Positions 11,770 through 24,835 are shown, counted from the stretch's first letter. The stretch is 64,000 bases of DNA from Strongylocentrotus droebachiensis (GCA_035222895.1 JAVYIG010000608.1:146001-210000), one strand, 5' to 3'. Translations and numbers: made by a program. The notes: a model not told the origin generated them from the sequence alone.

Positions 11770-14700
11770 ATGAAAGTCAGCCCTTCACCCGATGATAACG
11801 CGGTCCATCAGAATGATTCCCCCGTCGATGTCCGTAACGATCACCGACCTGAGAACGATGTCCCGCATGATGGCGAAAGAATCGTCGGAGAGGAAGCTGG
11901 TGGGAATTTACGCAACATTGGAAAGAGGTTCGTTGATTATCACACAAAACAGCACAGAGAAACCGGTTTTACTTCAAAAGTCATTGAATCAAAATTCTTT
12001 AGAGGACCACTTTCTCTTTCATTACACATTCTATCACTGACTTAAAAACGTTTTTGCTTTGATTATATAACGTGTATGTAGTTTATATTGTGGCAGACAT
12101 AGTGGAAAGCAGCCGATATTCCCATAAGTCATGAATAAATTTGTGATAACCACACTAATATACAAACTTTTTAAACAAGATAGATTGAAACCATTGAATT
12201 CCAACAATTCTGCTAAAGGATAATTCTAAAGGTTCGGGTATTAAGGGTTATCTTCCCCTTTGAATTAACTGGAAATGGGCCTCTAACTACGCACGTACCA
12301 TAAATAGGGATTGACGGTGTAACGTTTTTATTAGAGTAAATGACTTTGTAAACAGTACTTTCGTCTGAAAAGACTCTTTTTTCACTCGTTCCCTCAAATC
12401 GCCAACATGGGAGCATTTTATTCTGTAGAAAAAAAATAGCTGAGAGATTTACTTTTCTGTCGAAATTTATATTAGATGTAGTGATTAATAACGATATCAA
12501 AACATAGAATACCAAAACATTACTTGGTATTAGGGATTAATTCTAGGGTTTTATGGTATTCTTAAAGTATGTCATAAAAATTCAACTCGTTCTTTATGTC
12601 CATGTCTTTCCCCGACTCCTAAAGAGAGAGAGAGAGAGAGAGGGAGAGAGAAAGAGAGGGAGAGAGAATGGTTGGTTTGGATCAATCGCAACTCTTATAA
12701 GACAGGACCATGGATTCGAATATTCTTGTTGGTAGTACACACAAGTGTCACCTCCCACATAACTATGTAGCTATATGTTTCGTAGCATCTAAACCGATTT
12801 GATTATATGCGACCAGAATTACAAAAAAAAATCTTTCCCATAGGAACACAGACGTACATCGAGCAGGGAAAGGAGGTCAAATATTAATTATGGAACGACA
12901 TTAGCTGATTAAAAAAGACCAAGTTTATTAATAAAAAAAGGTTCGCGACAAGCGGGGGTAATCATTAGTATGATTACCACTTAAATATGATCAGCGTGTT
13001 TCTAAAGTAATACACTGTCGCTCATAAAGTTGAATTTTTTTTTTACCCCATTTTATGGAATTATTTTGACAATGATTTATTCCTAATAGATCTAAATAAT
13101 AGTATACATTCTCAGATTTTATTGAATAATAATTTGCCTTTTATATAAACAAAAATCCTCTGTACCACCATGCATTATGGCTCAAGGCATGCATGGCACA
13201 CAGAAGATTTTTCTTTTTCTTTTGGGGACCGGGGGTAAAATGCAATGAATTATTGAAAATGTATTGCATTTTATTTTTTATTTTTTATTTGTTGCAACTG
13301 CCCCCTACCCTAGCACCCGCTGCGTACAGTTATGGTTCAGTGGCCAAGCAATGGCCTCGTAACTGTGAGGCCCCAGGATCAAAACTGTGTCGATGTGTTT
13401 TATTAGTGCCCTTTTGTGGGGCATTTTTCCTCATTACTGTCATTTATGACTTAAGGGCGTAGGTCCCCTAGTTGATAAGCATAGTAGCATACCCATGCTT
13501 TAGCAGTCACGCAAAACAAACACTGGCAAATTATTTTTTCAATCAAATCTGAGAATGTATACTATCATCTAGATCTGTTAGGAATAAATCATTGTCAAAA
13601 TAATTCCATAAATTAGGGTTAAAAAAAAATATTCCAACTATATGAGCGACAGTGTACTATACAGTGCGTCCCAGAAATAGCGAAACCGAGAATTATCGAT
13701 GTTTTATCATAATTAATCACAATTATAATCAATAAATGACACATTTTTTAACGCTTAGATCGTCTTTTTTCATTTGATGCATCTCGTTTGACGCATAAGT
13801 GATTAAAATAAATTTGAAGAGAGGGAACAAAAAAGTCATTTGGCGGACGGTATCTGAATGTCAAAGCGAAAATTAAATTTGTTGTCAATTCCGTTTGTTG
13901 CTACGGCAGGCAGCCAGTAAAAACGAATTTGTTAAATAAAATTATGGAAATGCAAGCCTTACTTTGAACAAACAGAATTTTGTTATTCCTCGCTCATTTT
14001 TCCTGATTGAGGTGTCATATGAAAGGGCAGAAACTGAACTTTCTATACTTGTGATTTTCTCTTTGAAATTGAGATACCGTCCGCCAAATGACTTTTTGGT
14101 TCCCTCTCTTCAAATTGTTTCTCATCACTCATGCGTGAAATATGCATCAAATGAAAGAAGAGGATTTAAGCTTCACAAATATGTGTCATTTATTAATTAT
14201 GATTGTGATTAAGTTATGATAAAAGCATCGATAATTCTAGGTTTCGTTTTTTATCGGATGCACTGTAAAAATTATTCGTGAAAAACAAAACATTCTGGGT
14301 GTAAAACGACTCACCTCTCAAGAGTACCTCTCCTTCCAATATCGGGTTGTTTGAACTTGGTGAAAATGTCCGTCATCGGATGCACTGCTTATCAATTTAC
14401 GTTCTTTGTTTAACACTTTCAGGTATTCTCAGTTCTTGGTCAAGTACCCGTCCGCGGTCATGTTACTCGTGTTTCTGCTGGTCATCATCTCGGGAGTTCT
14501 TGGTGTCCTTCTCAATGAATTTCCTTCCTTCGATGACCCAACAAAGGTTAGATAATGTGCTAGAAATGTTGTTGGATTGTATCACACTGAACATTAAAAT
14601 AAACATATCACTTGTTGTTAAGGGATACACATAATGTATATGAATAAATCATTAGCTTGAGTGATTAACATAAACAGTAGAAAGGTTAGTTGGCATATTT

Positions 14701-17700
14701 TTTTTATATTTGATGTTGACTGTTTGTGGATACTGTTTATTTAGTTATTTATTTATTCATTCATTTATTTATTATATAAAAACATTAATTTTGACAAGAC
14801 TTATTCAAACAAATTCAACTCAAGGTTTTTTTTACATAGTATTCCTGTAACAAAAATTACTCATGCAGTAAACAAGAGAAAATGAAATAACATAACTATT
14901 CAATGATTTTACAATCGAGTTTCCTGGTAATGTCACTAATACAAATAAAGCATCGTGCCATACTGATATTGTTTTTGGCTATAACACAATGCATGACTTA
15001 CTATGTGAAGCTGATATAATTGTTGATTTTTGGCGACATGAAAAGAAGAGGACAACCACTAATGCCCCCTCCAAGACCACCCCTCCCCCGTTTCGTTTTA
15101 CCCACCCACCAAGTAATTCCAGTGTTCCCTCCCGACTAGGGCACCATAACTGGACCAGTAATGTTTGATATCAATTCACTTTTTAATTCAGACCTACTAT
15201 ATTATGTTACTAAGTACGGGACCCTATTCACATACAGGCTATGCTTTTTATTTAGGCTCCCCACATTTTACATTGTAGAACATTGACTGTCATATAATTA
15301 TATCTATTTCGAAACTTAGTACCTGTTTTCCGTACATTATACTTGATTTGAAATCTTTAAATTATTTTTTAATCTATGCTTATACGCTTTTAAAAAAAAT
15401 TGTTGAAAAGAATTTAAATTGTTTTGTGATGTAAATGTGGAACATAAACTTCATACTTCAAACTGCCATATGAATGGCCAACAACAGCAGCGACAACCAC
15501 ACATCAAGTTTTTTCTGGTGCTTGATTGGAACATGTAGGACATTTCAAGTGGGAAATTGTTTTATTCATCATACGAATATTGATTTGAATGTGACCAGGA
15601 CAACTATCTTTTGAAATGAAGGAGGGTACGAGACTATTGACTTTTCTACGATTGTATTTCATTTTGACAGGGATTCGAAGCCCGAGGAACAGTCATCAGT
15701 GGGCGATTGAAAGCTTTGGGGAGAATGGAGTATGGTGCTGATGGGATATACTCGTGCCCATCATCATCTAACCAATCAAATGGCGACATGTGTTCTCATC
15801 GTGTAACCAGAGACATCCAAAACCAAACTCTAGATGTCGATGTACTAGAAAGTTGCGCAAACAATTGTAAGAATAAAGTCTTTGCTATTTGACCAAACAC
15901 GACACTTGATATTTCTCCCCGGAGTGTATAATTCACATCAAATGACATGATATTTACAGCTATATCCCCTACTTGTAAAAACATGATCAAATCAACAGAA
16001 AAACTGAAACAATTTAAATTCACAATAATGAGATTTAAAAAAAAAATCATTATTGTAACATTATATATGAATACTATTTTTTTTTAAAAGATACTAATAT
16101 AGGCCTTTATACAACACCTACGTGGATCCTTGTCATTTGATTGGAGGATTGTTGGTGACATGGTATTCAACAGATGTTCTATTGCAAGGGCGTGCATTTT
16201 TGGTTATAATTATGCAGACTTGCGTATCTCTCTGCTGTGCGCGTATCCGTGCGTGTATCTGTCGCGAAGGCAATCTGAATGTAATCGAGAAGGCTTGACT
16301 CCATATATCGTTAATATAAGGAGTAAAGCATAATTTGTTGATTAACGTTCTATTAGATCTTCTTCGATGTTGTATAAAACAAATAATGAATGTTTTTCAT
16401 TCGTTCAATTGTGCGAATATTTTCATTCGTTGAGAGTTTAACGTTAATTCTCGTTGAATAGAATGTTAATCTTTCCACTCATGAAAATATTCCCACTATT
16501 GAACTCATAACCATTCATTATTTGTATAATAGGATGAGGGAGATTTCCGAAGTTTAGATATTCGGACAACAACCACATCGAATTCCGTTTGCAAGGTGCC
16601 CGAATATCCATATATTTTGGAAGCGAAGTGTTCGTAGCCTATCATCATATTTGGGCAGCGAGATGCCCGAATGATCTCATGTTCGGACAGGAGGTGTCCG
16701 AATTTGTAATTTTTGCAATTTTCACCCAAAAAAAGTTTCAAAGTTATTAAGCGCTCATGAAAGGCATCAGCTCACCCCCTCGCAAAATTGTGACTGTACG
16801 CCTTAGAAGATGTGGCATAGGATTCTGGTAGATCGTAGGCTTTCTACAAAAAGGACACTACCATCATTTATTGTCAGGTATAATTTTTGTTCAGCTCTAA
16901 GGTGACGAACTACAAAAATGACAAATGTTTTAAGGGATATCGTTTTAAAGTATGTCCTTTTTTACATTTTCAATACCTAGTTGAAATATAAATGTACTCA
17001 ATGCAAAATAATGTGCAAATAATGTAAAATAGAGACCGTAGGATGCATTTATAATGTTCTCACAATAATCAAGCGGCGGTGCATTTTCCTTTAAAACCGT
17101 GTCAACATAATAACATTGAATATATCGTATTTTATACTTTTTTTTCTTCCGCAGTTCTATATCGGTTCCGAATGGTCTACCGATCTACTGACTCAATGGA
17201 AATGTTCACTTCTACTGGCATGAAAGCTGTGTGTCAACATGACAAAGAAAACTTTCGCAGTTACGTCGGTTTTGATCAGATCTGCTATTATCGTACAAAT
17301 GGCAGTTGTTGTCCTTCGATATCATTAGGACAAGTAACAGCATTGATGGTTGGCAAAGAATCTTGCGATGACATTGATGACAGTGATGTACTAGGAATGA
17401 AAGAGCTGCTAGAGGAATGCGTTGGATACTATTCAAGAGGATGTTTTGGCGGTGATGGTGGCTCTATTTGCAGTGATGTTCCTGTAAACTGTTCAGCTTA
17501 CTCCGGGGTATACACCATATTCCACTATCTTACCCCGAAGAACTTTGCACTGCAAGTCGCGAAAGGTGCCTTTGATCTTCAAACTGTCATGGTGATTCAA
17601 CCTCTGTCATATTGGGATCAAACTTTATATGACATATATACCGATAAACCTCGACTAACCGATGATACAGTACAAGTTGTTGCCATTGGTGGAGGATTTA

Positions 17701-19742
17701 AATTCGATTTATTTGGTGATTACCTTTTTTCAGACTTCATCTATATCGGTATCGGATGCCTTGCTGTAGTGGCCATCATTTGGATGTATGTGGGTTCATT
17801 CTTTGTCACAATTATGACGATGTTTAGCATTATTATGTCAATGGTTGTAGCGTACTTTCTCTTTCATACTGTCTTTCGATTGGTTTTCTTTCCTTTTATC
17901 AATGTTATAACAGCAGTGCTACTGATCGGTGTAGGGGCCGATGACTGCTTCGTTTATGTCGACATCTGGAAGTTGGCCAAAAAAGAACATGGTGGTTGTC
18001 GCGAGAATCGAGTATTGGTACTTCGTGAGACTCTGAAACACGCCGCGACCACCATGTTTGTTACAAGTCTCACAACGGCAAGCGCCCTCTTTGCAGGATG
18101 CGTCAGCAGCATCACAGCAGTTCGATGCTTTTCTGTCTTTGCTGGTAGTTCCATTTTAGTAAATTTCGTCTTCACAGTTACTTGGATACCAGCGGCAGTC
18201 ATGTTTCATGAGAAATATTTCATATGCGACGAAGAGGCGCAAGAAGGATCATGTAGATGCTGTGGGTTATGGTTTTTCCTGGGGAGAATATACGACCAAG
18301 TGAGCAGAGTTGGCGGTATGTTCTTCGAAAAATACTTGCCAATTATCATTGTTAAGTTACGGTTCCTGTGGATTCTACTTCTAAGTGGTCTTGGAATAGG
18401 TGGGTTTTTTGTAGTGTTCGTGGAACCACGACTCCGTCTACCATCCCAATCTGAATTTCAGGTATTTAGGAAAAGTCATATTTTGGAGCAGTATGACCAA
18501 GTCTACAAAGAGACGTTTAGCTTTGAGACTGATTCGGAAAACACAATGCCGGCATATATAGTTTGGGGAATAGAACCTGTAGATAATGGGAACCATTGGG
18601 ATCCAGATTCTGAAGGAACTACAGTCATTGACAAGAACTTTGATGTCAAATCACCCGAAGCTCAAACGTGGCTTTATAATTTCTGTACAGATCTTAGAAA
18701 TGCAAGCTTTCATGTCAACATAGCGAGTGTGCAGGACGAGTTTTGTTTCATTGATCTATTCAAAAGTTTCATGGAGAATACGTGTATAGGAGCTATTTCT
18801 CCGTGTTGTGGCCAAACAACATTTCCATATCCGTCCTCTCTTTTCAATCAGTGTGTGCCTATATTCTACGGTATTGTGTGTCAGGATTTGGGAGCGTGTG
18901 GAAGCTATATACCTGGTTTATGGTTTAATTCAGATAATGAAGTAGTTGGAATGGTCCTCGTAATAAAAACAAATATAAAGTTTTCATTGAGCTATGACAC
19001 CATTGGTCAATTTTGGTCTGATGTAAATGGTTTCGTAGCAGATCGAATGGCTGAAGCACCTACGGGTCTGCGTCGAGGATGGTTCATAAGTGAGTCTGGC
19101 TTGCAGATGTCGTTCTTTGATCTACAACAAGGTTTAGCTAGAGGAACACCACTCTCTGTAGGCATGTCGCTCGTTTTCGCAGCTTGTGTCCTTGTGATGA
19201 CCATCAGAAACGTTTTAGTGACCATTTACGCGATGTATGCCATTGCATGTGCCGTGTTTGTTGTAATCGCCTCGGTGGTTCTACTAGGATGGGAACTCAA
19301 CATATTTGAGTCAACTGTCCTCTCCCTAGCTGTTGGTCTATCAGTGGATTTCACAGTCCATCTAGGTGTTGCTTACCGTCAAGCAACCGAACCTGACAGG
19401 ACATCTCGGTCAATGCATGCATTACAGACACTTGGCTCAGCTGTTACACTTGCAGCACTTACCACTTTGGTTGCAGGTGGATGCATGTTGCCTGCCACGG
19501 TACTCAGTTATGTTCAGTTGGGGACATTTCTAATGATAGTCATGGTTGTCAGCTGGGTATACGGACTGTTCCTATTTATATCACTTTGTAGGACCATTGG
19601 CCCGCAAGGGATGTTTGCACAAATCTCAAAATCATGCTGTCGTCGTGAACAAAACTTGGCTGAAAATAACCTAGAAATGAAACCAGACGAACATGCACAC
19701 GAACAGCATGTCGACACGAGTGATGAAAGAATACAGCGTTGA
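11770..19742 (+). CDS. Dispatched-like sterol-sensing-domain transporter (gene 1)
   Basis: Multipass RND-family protein of the Dispatched group; the characterised members export cholesterol-modified Hedgehog from the plasma membrane. Model: 11770-11927, 14423-14546, 15671-15866, 17155-19742, all GT-AG, exactly 1021 codons plus stop. Exon 2 holds TM1 (about residues 62-82). Exon 3 starts GFEARGT, a Dispatched hallmark. Exon 4 holds a Cys-rich loop, TM2-TM6 (the sterol-sensing region, about 350-510), a second Cys-rich loop with DEFCFIDLFK, and TM7-TM12 (about 562-967), followed by a 54-residue tail. The paired transport acidics are present: GVGADD in TM4 (D422, D423) and GLSVDF in TM10 (D891). 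The start at 11770 is inferred: the open frame continues upstream to the splice acceptor at 11719, so an earlier start is possible. Its closest relative is gene 3. Hedgehog as cargo is not shown by the sequence. Confidence 0.88.
11928..13010. other. Intron 1 of gene 1, proximal part
   Basis: No exon recognised. A (GA)n run lies at about 12622-12667. About 12541-12620 matches the right arm near 49350-49440, after which the left arm has about 1.7 kb of extra sequence, including the two MITEs that follow. Confidence 0.6.
13011..13656. mobile_element. MITE B, about 130-bp inverted repeats, in gene 1 intron
   Basis: Begins CACTGTCGCTCATA and ends TATGAGCGACAGTG, with TA on each side. The inverted arms run about 130 bp and include ATTCTCAGATTT and its complement. 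The centre (about 13330-13400) has a tRNA-like stretch: TGGTTCAGTGG resembles an A box, and GGATCAAAACT a worn B box. A SINE may therefore be nested within. No transposase frame. Absent from the matching intron of gene 3. Confidence 0.8.
13660..14267. mobile_element. MITE C, about 200-bp inverted repeats, abutting MITE B
   Basis: Starts CAGTGCGTCCCAGAAATAG next to TA. The inverted arms share CATTTGGCGGACGGTATC (about 13840-13857) and its complement GATACCGTCCGCCAAATG (about 14072-14089). It ends GATGCACTG before TA. Only three bases separate it from MITE B. No coding capacity. Confidence 0.8.
14547..15670. other. Intron 2 of gene 1
   Basis: AT-rich, no exon. About 15236-15480 resembles a LINE 3' region, with ACAGGCTATGCTTTTTATTTAGGCTCC, compare the 3' end of the array LINE. 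The 3' end of the intron, with TTTTGACAG, matches gene 3. Confidence 0.6.
15867..17154. other. Intron 3 of gene 1, with small hairpins
   Basis: Ends of the intron match gene 3 (about 15886-16000 and 17040-17154). The middle does not. At about 16550-16712 there are repeated small inverted motifs: GGGCAGCGAGATGCCC and TTCGGACAGGAGGTGTCCGAA are self-complementary hairpins, and AAGGTGCCCGAATAT resembles one arm of the first. Confidence 0.6.
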
Positions 19743-19794
19743 CATAAAATAATCATCGATATGAGGTGAAGAAGAATATCCTTTTAGTTGGTAA

Positions 19795-22740
19795 AATTAT
19801 TTCCAAAGGTCCGGGCCAAAGGCAGGTACTGAAAGCACACTATTAGTATTGGCAAACATATTAAATACAGCTTTTCAGCTAGGATTTTTTCCTCAAAGGT
19901 GGAAATATGCTTAAGTTACACCTGTGCCTAAGTCTTATCCGCCTAAAATTGACGAGTTAAGACCAATTTTAACTTCATATTTTGCAAAGATCGCGAAGTC
20001 CTTCATTGCAAAATGGTTATGGGAAGACATTGCTAACAAAATAGATAAAAAACAGTTTGGTAATAGACGAAACTTGTCTACATGTCATTTTTTAATTGGA
20101 TTACTACATGCATTATATAGAAACGCCGACAAACCTCACTCAATATCCACAATGCTTTTGACTGATTTTTCGAAAGAATTTGATCGAATAAACCATAATA
20201 GATGTCCGGGTCTGACCTTTCTGAAATTTCATTATCAATCGTCAGCAAGCTGTGAAGTTTAAAGGACATTTACCCCCATCTTAACACAATTAATAGTTTA
20301 GGTGTACCAGAAGAACTAATCTATCAGTGTTATTGTTTACCTAAGTATTATACGGATTAATTGACTGTGAGTGAGTGTAAAGCTACATTATCCTCCGAAA
20401 ACGCCACAGAGATCACGATGTAAAATTTAAATTCATAAAGGCCAGGACTGAGCGCCTGCGCCAGACAGCTATTCACAGATTCCCTGTTATCTGGAGACTT
20501 CCAGTTGAAATTCGTGTAGAGGCGGTGCCAGGAAACTTGCCGCATTTGTTATGAGTAATGAAAACTAAACTTTTAAGGGTAATTTTATGTTTCTGAAAAT
20601 TAAACTTTTAACGGTAATTTTATGTTTCTGTTATAATATACATATAAATATATATATTTCTTCACTATAATTCATGTATTCTGGTTCAATTTATTTGAAC
20701 GGGCTGGAAACGATATATTTAGTAGGTGAAATTGTAATCTTCATAATAAATATAAGCAATTTGAATGATAGGAGGTGAAATAAATATTAACTCAATAATA
20801 TTTTTGATATATATATTTGGAAAATTATATTCGTCATAACTTTAAGATTGTAACATATCATATAGCTCCGTTTAGTCTCATTTCACAACGCCCCCTATCG
20901 TCAGAGTCAACAGCCTAACATGTTAGCCTATGGAATTTTACCCCCCAAAATCGTTAAAAATTCATTTTTTGTTTGTTTAAACGAATAGCACATCCACCCC
21001 GACGTACGTTATCACTAGCTCTTTCATTGGAACCCTCATGTCCCATTGACTTTTGAAAGTTCACCCACCGTAATTTGATCAAAATAGGTTGCAAGCTCGT
21101 CATTGCCTATAATACACATGTGAAACAAGTCGAACTTTGGACTCAGCCGGCTTGCCAAGCGATTTTAAGATTATAGGTCAAGCACACGAAGGATAAGAAG
21201 CATGAATTATCATAGATCACTTCTGCTTGGTTCATTATGTCCATTTTATCCAACCCCCCACCGTCATTTTTCCATTTAGTAAAAGCAAACATTTTGCCGA
21301 GGTAAGCAAAAACATGAATATTCGTGAACGGTCAGACAATACAGCCTTTTAGTACGTAACGTATAGTGAATGGAAATGGGCGATGATCCGTCCAGGAGGT
21401 AGAGGTCAGTGGTTTGTGCTGGCAATGTTCCAGCGAGCGAAAATGAGACAACCGGAGCAATATGCTTACTAGGCATTAACCCATAGCCACTTGTAGGTAT
21501 TGAATCTGGAATCTATGTATTAGAAATTCATATTCACTTGATTCTAGACCTTAAATCATACATGAATATATATTTTTGTATTTCAATGAAAGATTCCAGC
21601 CATATCATGTCAACTTAAAATATATCGCCGTACCCCTTTTCAATCTGACACGTTTTTATAAATTTATTTTTTGCTGTCTGTTCCTTTTGATTTTATGTAC
21701 ATATTTTTATAGAGTTGACAGGATGTGGGACAGAAGACCTGAGGGTCATTGTAATTCAGTTCACCTTTTCTTGTCCCACAGGCAGCCCCGTCTGCTTTGT
21801 CAAAAATCTCTTCACCTGTTATTCATCATGATCAGTCTGTTGTTTGTACTTTTTCTTCTGAAATGCCGAATAAATAATAATAATAATAGTGCCTCAAGGC
21901 ACTAAGCTTGGGCCTATTTTGTTTATTAACAATTGTTGTAAAGATTGTAACGATTGTTCTACATCATACTTAAGTACGTAGTTGATTTGACACTAGTAGG
22001 ATGTAGAACAAGTACACAAACATTCCAATTGCCAGGCCAACTTAAACTGCTCGCATCATGCATCAAATAGTATGAAATTAAATGTATTGAAATGTTCCTC
22101 GATGTCATTTTCAATTTCTTAACAACCTATACAACCACCTTTGTTATATATTGATAATACACATTATCCTTGGTAAATACGGTTAAGATTCTCGGTGTCA
22201 CAGCTCAATGTGACCTTAAGTTGAATACTAATGTAACTGAAATTATAAAGAAAAGTAACAGAAAATTATTCATGCAATATACGTAGATTAAAAACTTACA
22301 ACCTACCTGTTTGCGATCTGTTAATGGTATATATTGGATATGTAAAACCAATTTAGAGTACTGTGTACTTCTTTTTTTCTGCAAGTTTGACTATCAGACA
22401 GATTAATCATATAGAAAGTATACAATAGAGAATGTAGAATAATTCCTGGATCAAACTACAGTTCATATGCCAATGCATTGGCATTTCTTTTGACTCGTAG
22501 AGAAAAACTGACTAAATATTTTGCTGTTTCATTTGAAAAACAGTATGTTGTGTTCGCCCTAGAAAACTAACAAATTCAATTTACGAAATGTCAACAAATA
22601 TCAATAATTTATTTGCAGAACTTAGATATTCCAAAATAGTGCCTACTCCTAATTTCACACGTATACTCAATAATCATTATATGAATCAAAGCTTGTAATA
22701 ATCATCTATCATTTTTGTGATACTCTAACCTGTTACAAAT
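19795..22740 (+). mobile_element. Degenerate LINE, RT to C-terminus, split by a nested insertion
   Basis: Readable RT pieces: PVPKSYPP and IDELRPI (about 19920-19965), WLWEDIANKIDKKQFGNRR (about 20012-20070), LLTDFSKEFDRINHN (about 20155-20200), then RQQAVKFKGH near 20243. The frame resumes at about 21890 with VPQGTKLGPILF, then VKILGVTAQCDLKLN near 22180 and a C-terminal region to about 22740. The gap 20310-21889 is a foreign insertion. Inserted in the left arm only, just downstream of gene 1. Confidence 0.8.
20310..21889 (+). mobile_element. Retroelement insertion with AATA tail, nested in LINE RT
   Basis: Interrupts the RT motif GVPQG: the left flank ends GGTGTACC, the right flank resumes GTGCCTCAAGGC, so a GTRCC duplication of about five bases is likely. 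It ends in AATAAATAATAATAATA, a retroposon-type tail. No domain is recognised inside, so it may be a 5'-truncated LINE or several nested pieces. Confidence 0.55.
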
Positions 22741-22843
22741 TTGTATAGTGTTAAGCGCTATCAAGTCACTGATTTTTTTCTTTTGTCTATGTTTATACGT
22801 TTACCATAATACTTTTTCTCCATCCGTATTTGTATTTCTCCCT

Positions 22844-22874
<31 letters not shown>

Positions 22875-24835
22875 CGTCTCTCTCTGTCTCTATCACTATT
22901 TATTCTTCTTTCTCCTTGACCTCTTACTATGTTACCGTGCAATATTTTTCATTAAAAGCGGAAATGTAATAATCTTTTAATTGTATATGCATTAATAATA
23001 CTTTGTACGACATCTTTTAACATGTTATCTGACATTCATTACCTATAGTATTTTATGTCATTTGGTAAAAAGTTCAATATGTTTTATTCACTATCGCACA
23101 TTTTATGTATAATGTATTTCAATCTTTGTAAAAACATGCAATTCAGTCTTTGTACTGCGAAACATGTTCGAATAAACCTTTATCGAATTTAATTGAATTA
23201 AGTTTGATTGAAAGCTATCCAGACTCCACGAGCATTCCTTATTAATACAGTTTGAAACTTTCATTTGTGGATTCATTTTTCTCATTCTAAACCTTTTGGA
23301 ACGAACAGTAATGACATCATCAATCACGAAAAAGACTCGTAATTAAGATAACTTGCACATCGGTCCTGTTTAGATTTATTTTGATGTTGATTGTGATAAT
23401 CGCCTGAGATGTAATTTATTTGTCGTGTGTAACATAAGAAGTTGATCTACGGAATTCGCTCATTTAGTAGCAGCTAGTCATGAACGACTGTGATTTGCCA
23501 CGGCTCTGACAAGAAAAATCACAAGAGAAAAATATGCAATATTATCTGTATTCTAACTGCCATTGCTCTTTGTGTGGTTGGTACATGGATAAGACAAAAA
23601 TGGAGTCTATAAAGTGCCTAGGTCCTGCCATGAAAGACCACAAAAGCAATTATTTCAAAAGTACAGACTTTTGAAAGTAGTATTCAATATGAGTTGATAA
23701 ACGAATTTTAACACTTCATACGATGTTTGATAGGCCTCAGTCTAATAAGGCAGCCAATATCTTTAATATACATGGTAATAAATTAATTTGTTTACTGTTT
23801 TTGCTAGTTTTACTAGTTTTACTTTGTATATCATCTTATGTTAGGGCCTTCTTGCCCTCCTATTATTGTTACGCCCTTCACCATTGCAACCACTTTAATC
23901 AAATGTTATTTTTAATTAGGGAAACCTATAATCTACAAGCTGAGCTGTTTAATAGGTTCCTCGCATTTCACCCACAATTAATTTCGACGTCTTTACAAAG
24001 AAATGATTATATAATGTGATGCTTTTAGTATATTTCATATTATGTTCTAATTTTGTCAATTATCTAAATTCTTTTTTTGTGAAATATGAAAGAAAATAAT
24101 CTTGAACTTGAAAATAAACTTTAACTTAGTAGTTCATTCCTATTTAATACATTCTTAAGAAACAGTACTTCTATAGATTTCTTCAAAAAACAACTGAAAA
24201 CTAACCTGTACAATTCCTCTTAAATTGTTGATAGTCTAAGAGAGCAGCGCCTTGTATCCTTTGAAAAAGGGGCTATATAAATCTAATTATTATCATTATT
24301 ATTAATATTACATATGTTTAATATAATGTGTCGTTATGTAAACGTAGGTTGTATTTCTCTTAATGCCTTGCATTTACCAGTGCTTTATTCATGTCCTTTG
24401 ATATATTTTTGATAAAGTATATCAGTATGAAAAGTTTCGAAAAAAATGAAACATTGATCTATTTATGGAAGTAAGTCATTTCTGATATTGAAGTTGTTAT
24501 TTGTTTGTGAATCAGCATCGAATGTTCATTTATTTTGCCACAAAGTTTTTGCATCTATCACACAATAAATCACATTGTTTGTAGCAGAAACGTGTTCTGT
24601 TTGTCATATATTAAGATTACAAAAAAAATTACACCAGTGGTATTACAGTGTTTTGGAAGATTCGTAAATATTATGAAATATGTGTGTGTATGTGTGCGTG
24701 TGTGTGCGTGCGTGTGGGTGTGTAGGTAGGTGTTTGAGAGTGTGTGTGACATTACGCTGTAGACAATGGAGATAAGATTTGATATCCCAATACTGCCTAG
24801 ATGAGCTTAAAGAAAGATAATAGTATCAAACAACT
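22741..24835. other. Inner part of the left arm: old LINE 3' ends and microsatellites
   Basis: Contains a (CT)n run at about 22851-22890. A LINE 3' end with a GAATTGAATTAA-type tail lies at about 23090-23215 and is shared with the right arm, so it predates the duplication. An insert found only on this side (about 23768-24318) has at its right end GGGGCTATATAAATCTAATT followed by TATTATT repeats, as in L2/CR1-like 3' ends. A (TG)n run lies at about 24678-24722. No gene. Confidence 0.6.

Larger units (their letters stand above)
9466..24835 (+). repeat. Left arm of a large inverted duplication
   Basis: Matches the reverse complement of about 35500-51237. Anchors that pair in inverted order: 9480-9660 with 51050-51225; the exons of gene 1 with those of gene 3; 19743-19783 with 38671-38713; 22905-23215 with about 36700-36970; 23460-23770 with about 36130-36440; 24319-24832 with about 35500-36080. 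Arm-specific blocks are later insertions: MITEs at 11371-11654 and 13011-14267, a LINE at 19795-22740, and LINE 3' ends at about 23768-24318. Borders were read by eye. Confidence 0.85.

Noticed and set aside
15707-15892. Stand-alone 61-residue protein
   Set aside because: It is exon 3 of gene 1 read past its splice donor at 15867.
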